DNA from: Stenotrophomonas sp. Ste86
GTDB taxonomy: Bacteria > Pseudomonadota > Gammaproteobacteria > Xanthomonadales > Xanthomonadaceae
DNA: 64,000 bases
Direction: 5' to 3'
Assembly: GCF_024519465.1 (NCBI RefSeq)
Contig: NZ_JALJRW010000004.1
Coordinates: forward strand, 62,001 to 126,000
The notes under the pieces are model-generated. The model had not been told where the DNA came from, ran no database searches, and worked only from the letters and a program-made list of their open reading frames with translations. Of this stretch, positions 27,026 to 34,961 are shown piece by piece (within the stretch, counting starts at the first letter, position 1; each line of letters starts with the position of its first letter). The position numbers and the translations under genes are program-made.

Positions 27026-28138
27026 ATGACTGAATTCATCCCGCCCGGCACGCGCTACCACGCCCTGCCCTCGCCCTTCCCGTTCAAGCGCGGCGGTCAA
27101 CTGCTGGACGCGCACGTGGCCTATGAAACCTGGGGCACGCTGGACGCCAAGGCGAGCAACGCGATCCTGATCGTCACCGGCCTGTCGCCGGATGCGCACG
27201 CCGCCGCCAACGCCGACAACCCGGCCGCCGGCTGGTGGGAAGGCATGCTCGGCCCGGGCAAGGCGATCGATACCGAGCGCTGGTTCGTGGTCTGCGTGAA
27301 CTCGCTGGGCAGCTGCAAGGGCTCCACGGGACCGGCCAGCATCGACCCGGCCACCGGCGCGCTGTACCGCCTGCAGTTCCCTGAACTGTCGATCGAAGAC
27401 GGCGCGCGTGCTGCGGTCGAGGTGGTGCGTGCGTTGGGCATCGCCCAGCTGGCCTGCGTGATCGGCAACTCGATGGGCGGCATGACCGCGCTGGCCGTGT
27501 TGCTGCTGCACCCGGGCATCGCGCGCAGCCACATCAACATTTCCGGCAGTGCGCAGGCGCTGCCGTTCTCGATCGCGATCCGCTCGCTGCAGCGTGAGGC
27601 GATCCGGCTGGACCCCAAGTGGGATCTCGGCCGTTACAGCGACGACAGCTACCCGGAATCGGGCATGCGCATGGCGCGCAAGCTGGGCGTGATCACCTAC
27701 CGCTCCGCGCTGGAATGGGACGGTCGCTTCGGCCGCGTGCGGCTGGATTCGGACCAGGCCGACGATGACCCGTTCGGCCTGGAATTCCAAGTGGAAAGCT
27801 ACCTGGAAGGCCATGCGCGCCGCTTCGTGCGCTTCTTCGACCCCAACTGCTACCTCTACCTGAGCCGCTCGATGGACTGGTTCGACCTGGCCGAGTACGC
27901 CGACGGCGACGTGCTCGCCGGACTGGCGAAGATCCAGGTCGACAAGGCGCTGGCGATCGGGGCGAACACCGACATCCTGTTCCCGGTGCAGCAGCAGCAA
28001 CAGATTGCCGACGGCCTGCGCGCCGGTGGCGCCGACGCACGCTTCATCGGGCTGGATTCACCGCAGGGGCACGATGCGTTCCTGGTGGATTTCGCGCGCT
28101 TCGGGCCGGCGGTGGGCGAGTTCCTTTCCGCGCTCTAA
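27026..28138 (+). CDS. metX: MetX-family L-serine/homoserine O-acyltransferase
   Basis: A 370-residue alpha/beta hydrolase of the MetX family. The nucleophile Ser149 is in GNSMGGMTAL; Asp and His of the triad are in GANTDILFP and SPQGHDAFLVD. Family blocks VAYETWGTLD, NSLGSCKGSTGPAS and FRxFDPNCY-like RFFDPNCYLYLS are present. Annotated by default as homoserine O-acetyltransferase, but xanthomonad members of this family have been reported to be serine O-succinyltransferases acting in cysteine synthesis, so the substrate should not be taken for granted. A TAAAAT hexamer 11 bases before the start may be part of a promoter. Confidence 0.9.
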   Translation: MTEFIPPGTRYHALPSPFPFKRGGQLLDAHVAYETWGTLDAKASNAILIVTGLSPDAHAAANADNPAAGWWEGMLGPGKAIDTERWFVVCVNSLGSCKGSTGPASIDPATGALYRLQFPELSIEDGARAAVEVVRALGIAQLACVIGNSMGGMTALAVLLLHPGIARSHINISGSAQALPFSIAIRSLQREAIRLDPKWDLGRYSDDSYPESGMRMARKLGVITYRSALEWDGRFGRVRLDSDQADDDPFGLEFQVESYLEGHARRFVRFFDPNCYLYLSRSMDWFDLAEYADGDVLAGLAKIQVDKALAIGANTDILFPVQQQQQIADGLRAGGADARFIGLDSPQGHDAFLVDFARFGPAVGEFLSAL

Positions 28139-28146
28139 GGACAGAC

Positions 28147-28749
28147 ATGCGACTGCAGGGAAAGCTAAGCGAGTGGGACGACGCACGCGGGTTCGGCTTC
28201 GTGCAGCCCAATGGTGGAGGTGAGCGTTGCTTCGTGCATATCCGCGCATTTGCGGCGCGCGATCGACGCCCAGCGCTTGGCGACGTCATTACCTACGAGG
28301 TTCAGCGCGATGCCCAGGGGCGCCGCAATGCCACACAGGTGCGCTTTGCGCTGCAGCGTGGCGGAACGCGCGGTACCCCTGCCGCCGAGCGGAAGGGTCG
28401 CGATATCTTCCCTCGCAAAACCGTCGCACTGCTGTTCCTCGCTGGCGTGGCTGGGCTCTCGGCGTGGATGCACTGGCCCATGTGGCTGCCCGCCACGTAT
28501 CTGGGCGTCAGCGGCGTGACCTATTTGTTCTACTGGCACGACAAAAGCGCTGCGCGTAACGACCGGCAGCGCACCCCTGAGAAAACCCTGCAACTGCTTG
28601 CCTTGTTCGGCGGCTGGCCCGGCGCCTTGTTCGCGCAGTCGGTGCTGCGCCACAAGAATCGCAAGACATCGTTCCAAGGGGTGTTCTGGGTGGCGGTCGT
28701 GATCAACCTGATCGCGCTGACATGGCTGATCCGCGACATCGCCGGGTAG
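28147..28749 (+). CDS. Cold-shock domain fused to DUF1294 membrane protein
   Basis: A 200-residue fusion. Residues 1-65 form a cold-shock OB domain with the RNA-binding motifs RGFGFVQPNG and CFVHIRAF. Residues 90-200 form the DUF1294 membrane domain with three to four helices and its signature FYWHDKSAARNDRQRTPE and GGWPGALFAQSVLRHK. The combination is recurrent in proteobacteria; its function is unknown, but a membrane-tethered nucleic-acid binder is implied. An AAGGAC site precedes the ATG. The stop codon TAG is part of a SMAG repeat. Confidence 0.88.
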   Translation: MRLQGKLSEWDDARGFGFVQPNGGGERCFVHIRAFAARDRRPALGDVITYEVQRDAQGRRNATQVRFALQRGGTRGTPAAERKGRDIFPRKTVALLFLAGVAGLSAWMHWPMWLPATYLGVSGVTYLFYWHDKSAARNDRQRTPEKTLQLLALFGGWPGALFAQSVLRHKNRKTSFQGVFWVAVVINLIALTWLIRDIAG

Positions 28750-28771
28750 AGCCACGCCATGCGTGGCTAGC
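28746..28771 (+). repeat. SMAG repeat providing the stop codon of the CSD-DUF1294 gene
   Basis: GTAG head, arm AGCCACGC, loop CAT, arm GCGTGGCT. The TAG of the head terminates the upstream reading frame. Confidence 0.8.
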
Positions 28772-28853
28772 GCAGCAATGGGGCACCAATCAATGCACCC
28801 GGCGGTTCCCTCACTGCAGGGAGGCCCATGGATTGGGCCAGGCCCAGCGTCCT

Positions 28854-29534
28854 TTACTTCCCTGCAGAGCGTTCGCGCTTACCTTCTTCGCGCTGCGCGG
28901 TCGCGCGACTTTTCGCGAACTCCGGGAACGTCTCCGCCAGCGACGCCTTGTCCGGCAACACGTAGAACACCCCGCCGCGTTCAAACGTGGACCGGACGAT
29001 GCGCTCGTAGAACTCCGACGACACGTTGATGCAGCCGTGGGTGACGCGGTTGTCGTCCGGCGTAGGCGATGCAAGGCGTTCGGCACGTTTTTCGGCCGGC
29101 GTGCCAGGCGGCGTGGGATGGATGGAAACGGCGGAGTCGTAGTCCACCCACAGCACGCGCCCGGCGTCGATGGACGGACCATAGCCACCCACGAAGCGAC
29201 CGGCGGGCGTGGTGCGATCGCGGCCTGGAATTTCGCGCAGCGCGAGGCCGGCGACGCCGGGGGCCGAATGATCGCCGGTGGCCGAGCCAAACAGCGCAGG
29301 CGCTGCGCCGCGAAGCCGACCATCACCGCCGAATATGAGGATCTGCGCAGCAGCCTTGTCCATGATCGCGAACGGATAGCCCTGGCTGTCCTTGCTGGCG
29401 ACAACCCAGCCCGCCAGTTCGATCACGGTGTCGGACACTTCCTGGCCTTGTGGAAGCTCATCAATGGCAGCTACCGGCTGCGCGGCCGCATCCTCGGCGC
29501 TGGCCGCACCGACGGTCGCCAACGCGAGCGCCAT
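28854..29534 (-). CDS. L,D-transpeptidase (YkuD domain) family protein, exported
   Basis: At least 226 residues. The YkuD catalytic block RVTHGCINVSSEFYERI carries the nucleophilic Cys with the HGC-N signature; an upstream LWVDYDSAVSIHPTPPG block supplies the other conserved His. Such enzymes cross-link peptidoglycan stem peptides or attach Lpp-like lipoproteins, and an Lpp-like gene lies directly upstream. The start is unclear. The only in-frame ATG (29534) leaves a signal peptide without basic residues, while the signal seems to begin earlier (FRAACGALAMALALATVGAASA); upstream the frame is open to a TTG at 29639 that lies inside a hairpin. A rare start codon between 29534 and 29639 is possible. 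Confidence 0.8.
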   Translation of the reverse strand: MALALATVGAASAEDAAAQPVAAIDELPQGQEVSDTVIELAGWVVASKDSQGYPFAIMDKAAAQILIFGGDGRLRGAAPALFGSATGDHSAPGVAGLALREIPGRDRTTPAGRFVGGYGPSIDAGRVLWVDYDSAVSIHPTPPGTPAEKRAERLASPTPDDNRVTHGCINVSSEFYERIVRSTFERGGVFYVLPDKASLAETFPEFAKSRATAQREEGKRERSAGK

Positions 29535-29626
29535 GGCCAGTGCGCCACAGGCGGCCCGGAATGCAGGGGATAAGTACGTATGGATGGGACAACTCCGTGG
29601 AATGCAGACGTCGTGATCAAAGGAGC

Positions 29627-29651
29627 CCGGTGGCCGCAACGGCCACCGGGT
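29627..29651 (-). terminator. Stem-loop terminator after the Lpp-like gene
   Basis: Perfect 11-base arms CCCGGTGGCCG/CGGCCACCGGG around three bases, followed on the minus strand by a pyrimidine-rich CTCCTTT. It sits 55 bases after the lipoprotein stop. Confidence 0.6.
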
Positions 29652-29705
29652 CCCGATTCAGATGCTCTTCAAAACTTGTGCTTCTGACCGCGTGCCAAAG
29701 AACGA

Positions 29706-29975
29706 TTAACCGCGCGGCTTGCGACGGGGTGCCTGTTCGAGCTGCTGGACGCGGCCTTCAATTTGATCCAGACGCTGGTTGGCCTGCTGCGCGGACTGGT
29801 TCGCCGATTCGGCGCTCTGCGCCGCACCCTGCACCTTGGTGTCAAGTTGATCGAGGCGGGAGTTGATCGATGCAAATTCGTTTTTGTAGGTGGCGCAGGA
29901 ACTAAGTCCCACGGTGGCGACAATCGCGATGCCGAGCGTACGAACCATTTTCAGATGCTGCTGGGTTAAGGACAT
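29706..29975 (-). CDS. Small Lpp/OprI-like alanine-zipper lipoprotein
   Basis: An 89-residue lipoprotein. The signal ends in VGLSSC, so Cys27 is lipidated. Residues 36-80 are a heptad coiled coil rich in Ala, Gln and Ser (LDQLDTKVQGAAQSAESANQ), as in Lpp and OprI trimers, ending with a basic RRKPRG tail rather than the Tyr-Arg-Lys of E. coli Lpp. A strong AAAGGAGGG site lies eight bases before the ATG, consistent with high expression. It is probably an abundant outer-membrane/peptidoglycan structural lipoprotein. Confidence 0.88.
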   Translation of the reverse strand: MSLTQQHLKMVRTLGIAIVATVGLSSCATYKNEFASINSRLDQLDTKVQGAAQSAESANQSAQQANQRLDQIEGRVQQLEQAPRRKPRG

Positions 29976-30006
29976 TGCACACCCTCCTTTCGTCTGGGGT
30001 ACCCGG

Positions 30007-30012
30007 AATATA
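30007..30012 (-). promoter_or_regulatory. Probable -10 element of the Lpp-like gene
   Basis: TATATT on the minus strand, 31 bases before the ATG and just ahead of the strong ribosome-binding site; the -35 region is weak. Confidence 0.4.
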
Positions 30013-30218
30013 GCGGCCTTTTTGTTGCGTCCATGAAAAGGCTTCAGCTGAAGTTGGAAGACGTGGAGGGGGCGTGAAGAACGGACGGCCCCGGCACGGC
30101 GGCCGACATGCCGTGCTTGCTCAGCCCGCGCTGTTCCCCGGGCCTGGCAGCGCGAACGACCAGACGCAGGACGCGTCTGGTCGTCTCAGGCATCACATCG
30201 CATACGCCCGTCTTGCCT

Positions 30219-30740
30219 TCAGCCCGCCGCTTCCAGCTTCCTGCGCGGCGTGACAACGCCCGCTGCGCGCAGGTACCGCCAGTATTTGCCAATGAAGATG
30301 CCGGTGAACCCACCCGACAGCAGCAGGTAAGCGGCGCGGAACATGCCATCGGCGCTCAGCGAAGGGGACGCGGAAAGCGCGACTTCGAAACCGTACTTCA
30401 CCGCAAACGTGACCAGCAGCAGCGGCAGCAGGCTGTAGTCCGCGCTGCGCCACAACTTCCCCGTTGAGGTGTTCATGGTGAGCGTTGCCCGCCGCAGCAG
30501 CATCCACCCCAGGACTGCGCCCGCGCCGATGCCAACCAGCCATTCGCCCCATGCTTCCCAGGCGCCGCCGAAACGGCCACTTATCGACCACAGGCCCCAA
30601 GCGGTGAAGAGGGCCGGCACGATGGCCAGCTTCGTGAGCGAGGCTTCGGCGGGCTTCATCGCAGCGACGCCGCGCGTGATCAGAAAGACCAGAAGCCCCC
30701 AGACCCACACAGGGGTATTCGAAATGAGTTGCTGCAGCAT
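30219..30740 (-). CDS. Small integral membrane protein (DUF6622-like)
   Basis: A 173-residue protein with about five membrane helices (VWVWGLLVFLITRGVAAM, KLAIVPALFTAWGLWSI, WLVGIGAGAVLGWMLL, LLPLLLVTFAVKYGFEVAL, FRAAYLLLSGGFTGIFIGKY). Function unknown. The ATG at 30740 is used; a GTG six bases upstream sits at better distance from the AAGGA site and may be the true start. No operon partner. Confidence 0.8.
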   Translation of the reverse strand: MLQQLISNTPVWVWGLLVFLITRGVAAMKPAEASLTKLAIVPALFTAWGLWSISGRFGGAWEAWGEWLVGIGAGAVLGWMLLRRATLTMNTSTGKLWRSADYSLLPLLLVTFAVKYGFEVALSASPSLSADGMFRAAYLLLSGGFTGIFIGKYWRYLRAAGVVTPRRKLEAAG

Positions 30741-30849
30741 GATCACGGGAAGTTCCTTGAAGTGGGCGGGTGCCGGCCATGTAACGCCGTGCGGGAGTAG
30801 GTCCATTCTCGCTTTGCGCCAGCCCGGGACAAGTGACAGGTGTCAGGCA

Positions 30850-31017
30850 TCAGGAAGTACATTTTGGGTGGCGCGACGGCTTGCAGACATGCCTGCGGTG
30901 GCAGTGCACAGCCATGCGGCAGTTGCCCTGCTCGCCAACCGGGATCACCTTGATGATGCGGTCGCCAGGATCGGGGGGCCAGGGTTGAATGACTGCGTCG
31001 ATGCCACGCCTGCCCAT
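30850..31017 (-). CDS. Possible small Cys/His-rich ORF (doubtful)
   Basis: A 55-codon minus-strand frame, MGRRGIDAVIQPWPPDPGDR at the start and a Cys/His-rich end (C33, C39, C45, C53 with several His). Codon third positions are mostly G or C, as in real genes here, and the frame stays open about 30 codons upstream with another CDIC motif but no usual start. It could be a remnant of a longer gene or a small metal-binding protein. It occupies part of the 454-base gap between the DUF6622-like gene and the histidine kinase; I see nothing else in that gap. Confidence 0.25.
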   Translation of the reverse strand: MGRRGIDAVIQPWPPDPGDRIIKVIPVGEQGNCRMAVHCHRRHVCKPSRHPKCTS

Positions 31018-31194
31018 CAGTTCCCGGGCTGCACCCGCGAGCCTTGTCGAGGTCCTGCGGTGTTTCGCAGCGGCCTTACAAATGTCGCAACGTTTCTGCC
31101 CCAGCCACCGTCAGGTTGTGGGTGGCCGGTCAGCGGGTTGCGCCGTCCGGCAGCGTGATAAACTGAACGGTTGCATCCACCTTCCTGCCAGCCC

Positions 31195-34100
31195 ATGACC
31201 TCCACGCCCAAACCCCGCGTTGCCACCCCGGCCGGCGCCGCCTTGCGCATACTGCTGCCGTTGCTGGTGGTCATGCTTTTCTTCCTCGGCAGCGGGTTCC
31301 TCGCGGGCAAGAACATCCGCACCATTCGAGAGGGCAGCGCCCTGGTGATCCGCTCCCAGGAGACGATGACCGCCCTGGGCGATGTGCTCTCGGCGGTACA
31401 GGACGCCGAAACCGGCCAACGCGGCTATCTGCTGACCGGGGACGACAGCTACCTCGAACCCTATCGAACGGCACTGGCGGTTGCCAGCACGCGGCTGGAG
31501 GCCATGGAAAAGGCCTTTGTGGACGACCCTGCGCAAGCGGACCGACTCAAGCTGCTAGGGCGTCGGGTCCAGGACAAGCTGGACGAACTGCGTGAAACGA
31601 TCGAGCTGCGCCGCACGCAAGGGCTGGAACCTGCCCTGGCTGTGGTCGGCTCCAATCGCGGCAAGGCGGCCATGGACGACATTCGCGCGCGCCTGGCCGC
31701 CATGGGCGCCATCGAACTGGAAAAGCGCGCCCGGCGCCTGACGGAGATGGAATCGGCTTACAGCGCGGCGCTGACCTCGGGCGCGGCCAGTGCCGTGCTG
31801 GGCAGTGTGCTGACGATTTTCATCGCCGTCCTGCTCCGCCGCCATTCGCGGGCACGCGAACGGGATGCCTGGTTGCAGCGGGGCCGGCTTGAGCTGGCCA
31901 CGGCGACCGGCGGCGACCTGGACAGCGGCGCACTTGCACGCGCCAGCCTGGGCTTCCTCGCGCGCTTCACCGGCGCCGAGGCGGGCATGTTGTTCGTGCC
32001 TGGGGCCGCCGGCTTCCGGCAGATCGGCGCGGTGGGCACCGCTTCAGCGCCGGACGGCACCGACGGGCTGCGCGGCGCCGGAAGCCTGCTCGGCCGCGCG
32101 GTGGACGAGAAGCGCGCGCTTGTCGTGTCGGATGTGCCGCCGGGCTACTTCACGATCGGCTCGGGACTGGGTCACGCCCAGCCTCGCCACCTGGTCATCG
32201 CCCCGAGCATCCACGAGGGCGAGGTGAGCGGCGTGATCGAGCTGGGTTTCTTCGGTGCGGTGCCCGCCGACGTCGTCGAACTGCTCGAGCTTGCCTCCGG
32301 GGACATGGCGGTCGCCCTGCGATCAGCGGCCTACCGGGCCAAGCTGACCGAGCTGTTGGCGCAGACGCAGCGACAGTCCGAGGCGCTGCAGGTGCAGAGC
32401 GAGGAGCTGCGGGTCTCCAACGAGGAACTGGAGGAACAGAGCCGTGCGCTGCGCGGCTCCCAGCACGAGCTGGAGGAGCAGCAGGCCGAACTGGAACAGA
32501 CCAACAACCAGTTGTTCGACCAGTCGCAGCAGCTTGAAGAAGAGCGCGACAAGCTCGCGCGCGCCAACGCGGCCATCGTGGCCGAATCGCACAAGGTGCA
32601 GCGCGCCAGCCAGTACAAGTCCGAGTTCCTGGCCAACATGTCCCACGAGCTGCGCACGCCGCTCAATTCCGCACTCATTCTTTCCAAGCTGCTGGGCGAC
32701 AACCGCGACGGCAACCTCAGCGCGGAACAGGTGAAGTTCGCGCGGACCATCCATGCGTCCGGCAGCGACCTGCTCAACCTCATCAATGAGATCCTCGATC
32801 TGTCCAAGATCGAAGCCGGGCACATCGAGGTGCATGCCGAGCGCTTTGGCGTGGAGAAACTGCTGGCGGACATCGCCGCACTGCTCGGCCCGGTTGCCAG
32901 CGAAAAGGGCCTGTCACTGGACGTATCGATGACGGCCGACTGCCCACAGGTGGTGGAATCCGATCGCCAGCGCATCGAGCAGATCCTCAAGAACCTCCTG
33001 TCGAACGCGTTGAAGTTCACCGACACCGGTGGCGTGACCGTATCGGCGGCGGCGGCGCCCGACGGCCGGGTGGCGTTCTCGGTGACCGACAGCGGCATCG
33101 GCATCGCGCCCGAGCAGCAGACGCGCATCTTCGAGGCCTTCCAGCAAGCTGACGGATCGATCAGCCGGCGCTACGGCGGCACGGGCCTGGGGCTGTCCAT
33201 TTCGCAGGAGCTCGCACGACTGCTTGGCGGCGACATCACCGTGGAAAGCGAGCCCGGCAACGGCAGCTGTTTCCGGCTGGTGGTCGCGGCGCGGCTGGCA
33301 GGCCCGACGGCGGCGCCCGCGCGCGCCACGTCCGCCGCCATCCGCCCTGCCCCGCATCAGGATGCCAGGCCCGCACCGCTTCCCACGCGCCCGCCAAGCG
33401 ATGCAGGCGCAACGGTGAGCAACAACGGACGGGGCCTGATCCTGATCGTAGAGGACGACCTCGCCTTCAGTCAGATTGTCAGCGACCTTGCCAGTGAAAT
33501 GGGCTTCCGCGCGCAGGTAGCGCACACCGCGAGCGAGGCGCTGGCCGCCGCGCGTGCGGAGCTTCCGCACGCCATCGTGCTGGACGTCGGCCTGCCCGAC
33601 CAATCGGGGCTGTCGGTGCTCGACGTACTCAAACACGATATGCGCACACGGCATATTCCCATCCACGTGATTTCGGCGATGGATCATTCGCGCAAGGCGC
33701 TGTCGCTCGGTGCGGTGGGCTATCTCGGCAAGCCGACCACCCGCGAGGAACTGGCCGACGTGCTGCTCTCCCTGGAGCGCCGGCTGTCGCAGCGTCCGCG
33801 TCTGGTCCTGGTGGTCGAGGATGACGCCGTCCAGCTGGATGCGGTACGCGAGCTGCTGGGCCTGGCCGACGTAAAGACGATCGGCGCGCGCTCGGCGGCC
33901 GAGTGCATCCAGGCGCTGGCACAGCATACGTTCGACTGCATGGTGCTGGACCTGACGCTCCCCGATGCATCGGGATTCGAGCTGCTCGAGATGCTCAGCG
34001 AGCAGAGCCCGCATGCGCTGCCGCCGATCATCGTCTATACGGGCAGGGTATTGTCGCCCGCCGAAGAGGTGCGACTGGGCCGCTACTCCAGTTCGATCAT

Positions 34101-34614
34101 CATCAAGGGCGCGCGCTCACCCGAACGCCTGCTCGATGAAGTCACGCTGTTCCTGCACCAGGTGGTCAGCGATCTACCCGAATCGAAGCAGGGCATGATC
34201 CGCACGGCGCAACACCGGGACACGGCACTGGAAGGTCGCCGCGTGCTCATCGTCGAGGATGATGTCCGCAACATCTACGCGCTGATGAACGTGCTTGAGC
34301 CACATGGCTGCAAGGTGTCCATCGCACGCAACGGCCAGGAAGCCATCGACACCCTGACCGCCGCGGTCGCGGGCCCGGCACCCATTGACCTGGTGCTGAT
34401 GGACATCATGATGCCGGTCAAGGATGGCCTGACCGCGACGCGGGAGATCCGACAGGACGGCCGCTTCGCCAAGCTGCCGATCATCGCCCTCACCGCCAAG
34501 GCGATGCCTGACGATCAGCAGCAGTGCATCCAGGCCGGTGCCAACGACTACGTCGCCAAGCCGCTCGACGTGGACAAGCTGGTGTCGTTGATCCGGGTCT
34601 GGCTGATGCCCTGA
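31195..34614 (+). CDS. Hybrid sensor histidine kinase, CHASE3-GAF-HisKA-HATPase with three receiver domains
   Basis: A 1139-residue kinase from the ATG at 31195. Order: helix 1 (LRILLPLLVVMLFFLGSGFLA), a CHASE3 periplasmic sensor (about 46-182, with SAVQDAETGQRGYLLTGDD), helix 2 (AASAVLGSVLTIFIAVLL), a GAF domain (about 248-378), a Gln/Glu-rich coiled coil (about 380-470), HisKA with phospho-acceptor His484 in MSHELRTPLNS, and HATPase with NLLSNALKFTDTGG (about 600) and GTGLGLSIS. Three receivers follow, each with EDD and a phospho-Asp: VLDVGLPDQSG (about 798), VLDLTLPDASG (about 918) and LMDIMMPVKDG (about 1066). The design suggests a phosphorelay hub. No response regulator or phosphotransfer protein is encoded nearby, so it is an orphan; the signal is unknown. 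Confidence 0.93.
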   Translation: MTSTPKPRVATPAGAALRILLPLLVVMLFFLGSGFLAGKNIRTIREGSALVIRSQETMTALGDVLSAVQDAETGQRGYLLTGDDSYLEPYRTALAVASTRLEAMEKAFVDDPAQADRLKLLGRRVQDKLDELRETIELRRTQGLEPALAVVGSNRGKAAMDDIRARLAAMGAIELEKRARRLTEMESAYSAALTSGAASAVLGSVLTIFIAVLLRRHSRARERDAWLQRGRLELATATGGDLDSGALARASLGFLARFTGAEAGMLFVPGAAGFRQIGAVGTASAPDGTDGLRGAGSLLGRAVDEKRALVVSDVPPGYFTIGSGLGHAQPRHLVIAPSIHEGEVSGVIELGFFGAVPADVVELLELASGDMAVALRSAAYRAKLTELLAQTQRQSEALQVQSEELRVSNEELEEQSRALRGSQHELEEQQAELEQTNNQLFDQSQQLEEERDKLARANAAIVAESHKVQRASQYKSEFLANMSHELRTPLNSALILSKLLGDNRDGNLSAEQVKFARTIHASGSDLLNLINEILDLSKIEAGHIEVHAERFGVEKLLADIAALLGPVASEKGLSLDVSMTADCPQVVESDRQRIEQILKNLLSNALKFTDTGGVTVSAAAAPDGRVAFSVTDSGIGIAPEQQTRIFEAFQQADGSISRRYGGTGLGLSISQELARLLGGDITVESEPGNGSCFRLVVAARLAGPTAAPARATSAAIRPAPHQDARPAPLPTRPPSDAGATVSNNGRGLILIVEDDLAFSQIVSDLASEMGFRAQVAHTASEALAAARAELPHAIVLDVGLPDQSGLSVLDVLKHDMRTRHIPIHVISAMDHSRKALSLGAVGYLGKPTTREELADVLLSLERRLSQRPRLVLVVEDDAVQLDAVRELLGLADVKTIGARSAAECIQALAQHTFDCMVLDLTLPDASGFELLEMLSEQSPHALPPIIVYTGRVLSPAEEVRLGRYSSSIIIKGARSPERLLDEVTLFLHQVVSDLPESKQGMIRTAQHRDTALEGRRVLIVEDDVRNIYALMNVLEPHGCKVSIARNGQEAIDTLTAAVAGPAPIDLVLMDIMMPVKDGLTATREIRQDGRFAKLPIIALTAKAMPDDQQQCIQAGANDYVAKPLDVDKLVSLIRVWLMP

Positions 34615-34961
34615 CCTGCGGGGGAGTTTTTCCTGGGCGACGGCTCTGTCGCCCAGGAACCGTGCAGGTGTGTGCGCTGTTGCAGCGGGCTGGCGGTAAC
34701 CCGGGGAGCGCTGGTGGTGTGATGCGTTCGCTTCATGCGCACGCGAGATCGAGTTTGCGGCGTTGTTCAACGGGCCCTGGCAATGTCGTACACGGGATAC
34801 GTGGATCGCCTGACAAGAACACGCCCGACTGCGGAGCCATACATTGCTCCATGGCGGGGCCATTGCCGGCGAATCCAGGCGGCCGCTGCAGGGTCGGCAA
34901 TCCGTCCTGCAATCGACTGTCCGTCATGCCAGCAAGCATCACCACCTGCTTTTCAGCCTGC
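34615..34961. other. Convergent spacer after the histidine kinase
   Basis: A 347-base region between the kinase stop and the cydC stop. It contains the stem-loop at 34630-34659; I see no gene, RNA or further repeat. Confidence 0.5.
34630..34659 (+). terminator. Stem-loop downstream of the histidine kinase
   Basis: Perfect 12-base arms TTCCTGGGCGAC/GTCGCCCAGGAA around GGCTCT, 15 bases after the kinase stop. No T tract follows, so it may act as a Rho-dependent or mRNA-stabilising hairpin. Confidence 0.5.

Noticed and set aside
29535..29639. TTG at 29639 as start of the L,D-transpeptidase
   Set aside because: It lies inside the perfect hairpin behind the lipoprotein gene and lacks a ribosome site; kept only as an uncertainty.
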